DNA of 64,000 nucleotides. Origin: Planctomycetota bacterium. Its GTDB lineage: Bacteria > Planctomycetota > OFTM77. Location: NCBI GenBank assembly GCA_029260795.1, contig JAJDCO010000133.1:1-64000 (forward strand), read 5' to 3'. The first letter of the stretch is position 1. The number at the start of each line of letters is the position of its first letter. This document shows positions 58,332 to 64,000 of the stretch, piece by piece. Made by a program: the position numbers and the translations under genes. The notes beneath the pieces are model-generated. The model was not told where the DNA came from, did no database searches, and worked only from the letters and a program-made list of their open reading frames with translations.

Positions 58332-60410
58332 TCAGCGTCGCCGCCTCGACTGGCGTTGCTCGCGCAGAGCGCTGAGCGTGATGTCCTCGGCCGCGCCCGT
58401 GCCTCCCTCAACGCCGTCTTCGCCGTAGCTGATGATGTCGTAGTCGTCTGCGGTCGGATGCGACGACACTCGATAGAGATACGGGTTGCCCCAAGGGTCG
58501 AGAGGGATCCCGCTCTGCTCCAGGTAGCCAGTCTCGGAGACTTCGGTCGGCTCGATGAGCTGCTCCAGCGCGTCCGGCCGCCGTCCGACGTTGTCGAGCG
58601 AATACATCTTGATCGCTATCTCGAGGTGCAAGATCGTGCTTACCGCCTGCTCGCGACGGGCCGGCGCCGTCTTCGGAGCCAGGGCCGTGGTCGCGGAGAA
58701 GAGTCCGATGGAGAACTGAATACCGTGGATCAAGACCTCGTCACCGGCCGGTCCCACGCTGTCCACTTCGAGCCCGTCCGACACCCAGCGGACGAAGGAG
58801 AGGCTCGGGAACAAGTGCTGGGTGATGACCTCGACCGACGGAGGCGGAGGCATGTCGAAGGGAATGGCCTCGGCACCGGCCGCCCTGGCGTGGAGCGCCT
58901 CGTGAATCGGTCCGTAGGCGAGGCCGACTGCCGTCGCCGTGTCCGTGAAGTGCACTGCCTGGACTGGGTCAGGGAGGTCGGCACGCTTCCAAGCGCTCTG
59001 GAAAGCGGCGCTCTCGAGAAGGCTCTCGAACTCGTCCGCACCGCGGCGAGCCAGGTGCTCCTTCAAGGTCAGGACGTCGCGGGCCATCCAGAGTCGACCC
59101 TCCAGGAACGTGCAGGCCGGCCGCAAAGGAACGGCATCTGCCGCGTCGGAGCCCAGGACGTAGAGAGTGTGTCCTCGATACGTCACGGTGTGGTGCTCGG
59201 AGGCGTCGAGCCGATCGATCGAGGTCGCCAGGGACTTCTCGAGTGCTTCGACATCGTGAACGCCGAGAGCAGCGACGATGCCGAGCAGAGGGAAAGGGCC
59301 TTTGGGAGGCGTCGTGTAGTACAGCAGCTCGCCGTTCAGCCGTCCGAGCACGTCGCGCTGCAGGTCGATTCCCGTCGACTCGCGGAGTGCCGACGCCTCC
59401 GCGGCGAGGTCGTAGAGCTCGAGCACGCGTCCAAACTCGGCCATCAGAGGCCAGAGCGTCTTCATGTCGAGAATCGTCGTGCCCGCCATCAGCGCGTCGC
59501 TGGGCACATGAGCGAAGGGCTCGAGCTTCACGGCCTGACGGGAGATCGCGCTCGAGAGAAAGAAGCCGCGCGACTCGAGGTCGAGGCGAATCCTCGTCCG
59601 CACGGCGTCACCTTGGAAGCGCAGGCCGGTCGCCAGCGAATCCGGGAGTACCCAGTTGAGGGCCCGATCGAAAGAGTCGCTCCGGGCCAGCTCGCTCCTC
59701 AACGCCCGCGTGTTGAGGAATGCGCGGAGCTCGTCCGAGTCCGACCAGCTGGCTTTGGCTCGTCGGAACGCGTCCGAAGTCGCCAACGAGGCCTCCTGCT
59801 CGCGCGTCCAGAGCCGCTCCAGACTCGAGCGTGAGAAGCTGAAGAGCATGCGCCGGGGCGGTGCTTCGTAGCAGTAGAAGCGACGAACTCCATCCTCGAA
59901 CGTGCGAACCGGCTTGCCCCGGATCTCGATCTGGTAACCCCGGAAGGAATCGGCGTCTCGAACGCCGAGTCGGAATACGTTCTCGACTCGCTCGAGGAGC
60001 GTCTGCCGGGCGTCCGAGGAGCCGACCTCGACCGCGACCAAGAAGTTCCAGGGCGAATCGGATGCGTTGGGCTCGCCCTCGAGGTGCGTGACGGCGACCT
60101 CCAGACGAGCCACGTCCAGATCGCCGAGCACCGTCGAAAGGCTCGCCAGGAGTGCGACCTCCCTGTCGGAGGAGGCGGGCACGCGAATCGAATCGACGAA
60201 GGCCTTCACCTCGGCCTCCGCCAGGATCTTCCCCCAGGCGGACCGAGCACCTTCTTCGAGGGAAGCGACCGGATTCGGCAGCTCGGCATAGAAGAGCGTG
60301 TCGGGTGGCAGCCGAGACGCGAGATCCTCGTCAGCGCTCAAGGTCTTCGTGAGCGCGGACCCGAGAAAGAAGAGGGCGAGAAGACAACGGCAGAGGCGGC
60401 AGGTCGACAT
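58332..60410 (-). CDS. Secreted DUF3352-like protein with C-terminal GspG (type II secretion pseudopilin-like) domain
   Basis: This 692-residue protein has an N-terminal signal (LCRCLLALFFLGSALTKTLS). The bulk resembles DUF3352-type periplasmic proteins found in planctomycetes (ASRLPPDTLFYAELPNPV, DVLGRLNGELLYYTT, LWMARDVLTLKEHL). The last 100 residues match the soluble part of the major pseudopilin GspG: LEIAIKMYSLDNVGRRPDAL, IPLDPWGNPYLYRV, DDYDIISYGEDGVEGGTG. A prepilin N-terminal helix is not present immediately before it, so the GspG part is an appended domain. The role is unknown. The stop lies next to the DUF1080 relic. Confidence 0.8.
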   Translation of the reverse strand: MSTCRLCRCLLALFFLGSALTKTLSADEDLASRLPPDTLFYAELPNPVASLEEGARSAWGKILAEAEVKAFVDSIRVPASSDREVALLASLSTVLGDLDVARLEVAVTHLEGEPNASDSPWNFLVAVEVGSSDARQTLLERVENVFRLGVRDADSFRGYQIEIRGKPVRTFEDGVRRFYCYEAPPRRMLFSFSRSSLERLWTREQEASLATSDAFRRAKASWSDSDELRAFLNTRALRSELARSDSFDRALNWVLPDSLATGLRFQGDAVRTRIRLDLESRGFFLSSAISRQAVKLEPFAHVPSDALMAGTTILDMKTLWPLMAEFGRVLELYDLAAEASALRESTGIDLQRDVLGRLNGELLYYTTPPKGPFPLLGIVAALGVHDVEALEKSLATSIDRLDASEHHTVTYRGHTLYVLGSDAADAVPLRPACTFLEGRLWMARDVLTLKEHLARRGADEFESLLESAAFQSAWKRADLPDPVQAVHFTDTATAVGLAYGPIHEALHARAAGAEAIPFDMPPPPSVEVITQHLFPSLSFVRWVSDGLEVDSVGPAGDEVLIHGIQFSIGLFSATTALAPKTAPARREQAVSTILHLEIAIKMYSLDNVGRRPDALEQLIEPTEVSETGYLEQSGIPLDPWGNPYLYRVSSHPTADDYDIISYGEDGVEGGTGAAEDITLSALREQRQSRRRR

Positions 60411-60705
60411 GGCGGCTCTCTTCGATACGAGAGTGTCTTTCGTGGATGCCCGAGGCGGCCATCGATTCTAACCCGCAGTTCTCAGAAACTGCATCGAGGC
60501 CGGCGGTGCGCCCGGCTCGAGGTCGATCGACGAGCGCGGACGCCCAGAGCTGGGATGGGCTCCAGAGCTCGACTGGGATCGGTCTCGGTTCGCCAGACGC
60601 AGAACAAGAAAGTCCGTGTCTTCTCTGATGGAGTGCGGCTCTCACCCATCACGGGCGACATCGGTCGTCGTCGCGATTCTGATCCCAAATCGAGAGGGTG
60701 AGAGC

Positions 60706-63123
60706 ATGTTCGCCAAGAGAGCCATCGGGTCGTTCGGGTTCATCGTCTTGAGCTTGCTGGGTGCGGGTGAAGTCGTTGCAACGGACGATCGTGTGGAGAC
60801 TTTCAAGCTGGAGGACCCCAACGTCTACGAGAAGGCCTACTACGGACAAGCCGTCTCCGTGAGCGGGCAAACGGCTCTCGTCGGCGCTTACAGGGATGGT
60901 GTGAACGGTCCTTCCTCAGGGTCTGTGTACGTGTATGACGTCACGACGGGCCAGGAGCTCCTCAAGCTGACGGCCTCCGACGGTGCACCGGAGGGCTATT
61001 TCGGCCACTCGGTCGCTCTCAGTGGTACGACCGCCATCGTCGGTGCATACGGAAACGCTGATGTCGGCGTGCGGACCGGTGCGGCCTACTTGTTCGACGT
61101 GACGACGGGTCAGGAGCTTTTCAAGCTGACGGCGTCCGATGCTTCCGCTGACGACCGATTCGGACTCTCCGTTGCCATCTGCGGCAACACCGCCATCGTC
61201 GGAGCTCCCTACGAGGATGGCGCCGGAGACCGCCGCGGGGCAGCGTACGTGTTCGACGTGACGACAGGTCAGGAGCTCTTCAAGCTGACGGCATCCGACG
61301 CGACGGACGTCGACTTCTACGGATTCTCGGTCGCGATCAGCGAGGAGTGGGCCGTTGTCAGTGCTCACTTGCACGACGAGGGCACCTGGGAGACGGGCTC
61401 CGTCTACGTCTATGACTTGGCGACACAGGAGGAGCGGTTCGAGCTGACCAGCTCGGACTCGGCGGGCGGGGATTACTTTGGCCACTCGGTGTCGATTAGC
61501 GGAAACAAGGCCCTGATGGGAGCCTGGCAGGATGACGATGATGGGACGTCGTCGGGCTCCGCGTATGTCTTCGACGTGAGCACGGGTCAGGAGCTCTTGA
61601 AGCTGACGGCGTCCGACGCCGCGGCGGGGGACTCCTTCGGCTATCGGGTTGCGATCGCCGGGAACGTGGCCGTCGTCGGCTCCCATCGCGACGACGATGG
61701 GGGAACGTCGTCGGGCTCGGCGTACGTGTTCGACGCGACGACCGGTGGAGAGATGTTCAAGCTGACGGCATCGGATGCGGCCTACGGAGACTATTTCGGC
61801 TACTCGGTGGCGGTCGGGGGGACAACCGCACTCGTCGGCGCGTACGCTGACGAGGACTATCGCGGGTCGGCCTATCTCTTCGACCTCCCGCTCCCGGACA
61901 CGATCCCTCCCGGAACCGTGACGGACCTACACGCTCTCAATCACACTCCGGGTGTCTGGGACGACTTCGCGCGAGTGCACCTGACTTGGGCGCCCGCGAG
62001 CGACGACGACAGCGGAATCGACGGCTACTCGGTGCTGTTCGATCAGAGCCCTTCGACCGACGCACCTCAAACCAAGGTCATCGAAGAGACCAGCACCATC
62101 TATTCCCAGGTCGTCCCGACCTCGAACCAGGGTCACTACTTCCACATCCGGGCCGTCGACAATGCGGGCAACTGGGGCGCCACCGTGCACGCCGGCCCAT
62201 ACTTCATCGACGCCCTGCCGCCCGAGCCGGTGACCGATCTCGAGAGCACCTCGCACGCGACGGGTGCCTGGTCCCGGGATCGGAGCCTCGGACTCGAGTG
62301 GTCGGCGGCCACCGACGCACACAGCGGGATCGCCGGCTACGGGATCTCGGTGTCGACCGTGCCGCAGCTCCCGGGCGAGGAGCAGGACCTCAACGCCGTG
62401 ACGTCAACGCAGGTGACCTTGAACGACGGAGCGTCTTGGTACTTCAACATCCGCTCTCTCGACGCGGTCGGGAACTGGGACGACGACTCGGTCTCGATCG
62501 GCCCGTTCCGGATCGATACGGCCGCGCCCATCGACGGGACCATCGACATCAACAGTGGCGCCGCGTCGACGACCTCGCTGACCGTCAGCCTGAACGGCCT
62601 CGCGGCCTCCGATCCCCTGAGCGGTCTCGATCGGATGCAGTTCTCGAACAACGGCTCCACGTGGTCGCCCCAGGAGAGCTTCGCCAGCTCGCGCACGAGC
62701 TGGGACCTGTCGGCCGACGGAGGCGACACCGCTCCGGGCACGAAGACAGTTTACGTCCGCTACCTCGACGCGGTCGGCAACGTCAGCCCGGCCTTCTCGG
62801 ACTACATCGAGTACATCGGCTCGCCGAAGATCGAATCTCTGACTCCGCGAAAGGGACCGCTCGCCGGCGGGAATACGGTGACCGTGCGCGGGACGGGCTT
62901 CACGCCCGATGCGGCCGTGTACTTCGGCGGCGAGAGCGATGCCGAGGTCACCTTCATCAGCTCGACCGAGCTGCGCGTCGTCGTGCCACCCGGACCGCCC
63001 CTGTCTCCGCCGAGTGGCAACGGCAACGCCATCCGCTTGGGGGTCGCCGTCGACGTCGAGCTGTACACGGCGTACGGGAGCGACACGAAGGCAAAAGGCT
63101 ACGTTTACGGATTCAAGCGCTGA
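60706..63123 (+). CDS. Secreted FG-GAP repeat protein with fibronectin-like and IPT/TIG domains
   Basis: This 805-residue protein has a signal peptide (AIGSFGFIVLSLLGAGEVVA). About seven near-identical 48-52-residue blades cover residues 30-390, each built on FGHSVAxSG, AIVGA and a GxAYVFDVTTGQELFKLTAS core. Two or three Ig/FN3-like domains follow (HLTWAPASDDDSGIDGYSV, SLGLEWSAATDAHSGIAGYG). An IPT/TIG domain ends it (SLTPRKGPLAGGNTVTVRG, GFTPDAAVYFGG). It is likely an extracellular or surface propeller with adhesive arms. The ATG at 60706 directly precedes the signal; the longer frame is unsupported. Confidence 0.85.
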   Translation: MFAKRAIGSFGFIVLSLLGAGEVVATDDRVETFKLEDPNVYEKAYYGQAVSVSGQTALVGAYRDGVNGPSSGSVYVYDVTTGQELLKLTASDGAPEGYFGHSVALSGTTAIVGAYGNADVGVRTGAAYLFDVTTGQELFKLTASDASADDRFGLSVAICGNTAIVGAPYEDGAGDRRGAAYVFDVTTGQELFKLTASDATDVDFYGFSVAISEEWAVVSAHLHDEGTWETGSVYVYDLATQEERFELTSSDSAGGDYFGHSVSISGNKALMGAWQDDDDGTSSGSAYVFDVSTGQELLKLTASDAAAGDSFGYRVAIAGNVAVVGSHRDDDGGTSSGSAYVFDATTGGEMFKLTASDAAYGDYFGYSVAVGGTTALVGAYADEDYRGSAYLFDLPLPDTIPPGTVTDLHALNHTPGVWDDFARVHLTWAPASDDDSGIDGYSVLFDQSPSTDAPQTKVIEETSTIYSQVVPTSNQGHYFHIRAVDNAGNWGATVHAGPYFIDALPPEPVTDLESTSHATGAWSRDRSLGLEWSAATDAHSGIAGYGISVSTVPQLPGEEQDLNAVTSTQVTLNDGASWYFNIRSLDAVGNWDDDSVSIGPFRIDTAAPIDGTIDINSGAASTTSLTVSLNGLAASDPLSGLDRMQFSNNGSTWSPQESFASSRTSWDLSADGGDTAPGTKTVYVRYLDAVGNVSPAFSDYIEYIGSPKIESLTPRKGPLAGGNTVTVRGTGFTPDAAVYFGGESDAEVTFISSTELRVVVPPGPPLSPPSGNGNAIRLGVAVDVELYTAYGSDTKAKGYVYGFKR

Positions 63124-63526
63124 GCTCGATCGAACGTCCCTTGCGTGTGTTGATCGTCCCGACGGCACGGTCCTCACCGCGAGGAGACCCTCACTTGGAA
63201 TGGCGTTGGGGGGGAGAGCCTTCGTTCTGTCCGGCGATTGGCCCTAGACACGGCGTACTTGAGACAAGCTCGAGACAAGCCTAGAATGCGAACGTCGAGC
63301 GATGAAGCCTTCCCCGGCACTCAGACTGCTGGCCGGTCTCCTCGAGGATGCCTCCGGCGGCGGCGTCGGGGCGACTCGCACGACAAATGTCTTCTGTACC
63401 GCCCCGGCAAGGCAATGACCGTCCTCGCTCGACTCGGTTCTGGATCGACTCGGCGATTTCCAGAGCGCGACGCGGTCACGGGGGATCGACTTCGGCGAAG
63501 CGCGATCCCACCCGGAAAGGTCTCTC
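63124..63526. other. Intergenic region, nothing recognised
   Basis: This is about 400 bases between two rightward secreted-protein genes. Open frames on both strands lack start signals and recognisable products. It should hold the promoter of the beta-helix gene. Confidence 0.35.
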
Positions 63527-64000
63527 ATGTCACGCTTTCTCTCCTCGTTGCTGGCGTTCGCTGGACTGCTGAGCATCACCGCAACGGCCTTCGGCCAAAG
63601 CACGATCTTCGTCGACGCGAGCAATCCGAGCTGCCCGGGCAGCGGCACCGAGCTCGATCCCTTCTGCCTCGTCCAAGATGGAATCAATGCGGCGAGCAGC
63701 GGGGACACGGTGCGTGTCTCTCCCGGTACCTATCTGGAGAACCTCGACTTCCTGGGCAAGGCGATCACCGTTGTGAGCTCACAAGGTCCGACCGTCACGA
63801 CGATCGATGGCATGAACAACGCGACCGTCGTCACGTTTCAGAATGGTGAGACGCTCAGCTCCGTCTTGAGGGGGTTCACGATCACGCACGGCTCGGCCCT
63901 CGCCGGTGCCGGTATTCGATGTGACTCCGCTTCACCGACGATCACCAACAATACCATCGTCAACAATCAGGCCTTCGTCGTCGGTCCGCACGCCTATTAC
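63527..64000 (+). CDS. Secreted right-handed beta-helix protein (DUF1565-like), cut by the window end
   Basis: The first 158 residues are visible. A signal peptide (SSLLAFAGLLSITATAFG) is followed by IFVDASNPSCPGSGTELD and IQDG-like LVQDGINAASSGDTVRVS. PGTYLENLDFLGKAITVVS and then FTITHGSALAGAGIRCDSAS complete the typical opening of DUF1565/pectate-lyase-like beta-helix proteins. It probably binds or cleaves a polysaccharide, or is structural. The 3' end lies outside the window. Confidence 0.85.
   Translation, partial: MSRFLSSLLAFAGLLSITATAFGQSTIFVDASNPSCPGSGTELDPFCLVQDGINAASSGDTVRVSPGTYLENLDFLGKAITVVSSQGPTVTTIDGMNNATVVTFQNGETLSSVLRGFTITHGSALAGAGIRCDSASPTITNNTIVNNQAFVVGPHAYY

Overview
The window is G+C-rich bacterial chromosome. 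It carries many secreted proteins: a heparinase-like lyase, a GH20 hexosaminidase, a sialate-esterase-like protein, a DUF1080 sugar hydrolase, FG-GAP proteins and a 2094-residue macroglobulin-like protein. This mix, together with BlaI/M56 regulators, suggests a free-living polymer degrader, most likely Planctomycetota. The phylum is an inference from gene content; no rRNA or marker gene is present.

Bases 1-14,870 are core-like. They hold a truncated STT3-type oligosaccharyltransferase, then a small cluster resembling part of actinobacterial isonitrile lipopeptide pathways: an acyl-CoA/ACP ligase divergent from a ScoE-type non-heme iron enzyme and an overlapping ScoD/FcoT-type hot-dog protein. 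A ferredoxin, a DUF4287 protein, a flavin monooxygenase, an ABM-domain protein and an aminotransferase follow. A BlaI repressor with an M56 membrane peptidase partner has a clear operator array. A carbohydrate esterase and a serine beta-lactamase-fold hydrolase complete the section.

Bases 14,875-31,352 hold a tRNA-Val(UAC) gene and an integrated element of about 16.4 kb. It is bounded by 47-bp direct repeats covering the 3' half of the tRNA, with a second pair of 22-bp direct repeats inside each end. Left to right it has an AlpA/Xis-like protein, a primase-helicase, iteron-like repeats, a terminase-small-subunit-like HTH protein, unknown small genes, a type I restriction-modification operon in the unusual order hsdR-hsdS-hsdM, three unknown A+T-richer genes, and a leftward operon of a tyrosine integrase plus two unknown proteins. 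The layout resembles a phage satellite or small integrative element with defence cargo.

Bases 31,353-64,000 return to core-like genes: the heparinase-like protein, a lipoprotein, a NYN nuclease, a CopZ-MerT-HMA fusion, GH20, several repeat-rich surface proteins, a beta-propeller/cytochrome c protein, DUF1080, a split membrane glycosyltransferase-like gene, a DUF3352-like/GspG fusion, and a right-handed beta-helix protein cut by the window end. Two gene relics lie here: an M1-peptidase/ABC-permease C-terminus and a short DUF1080 fragment.
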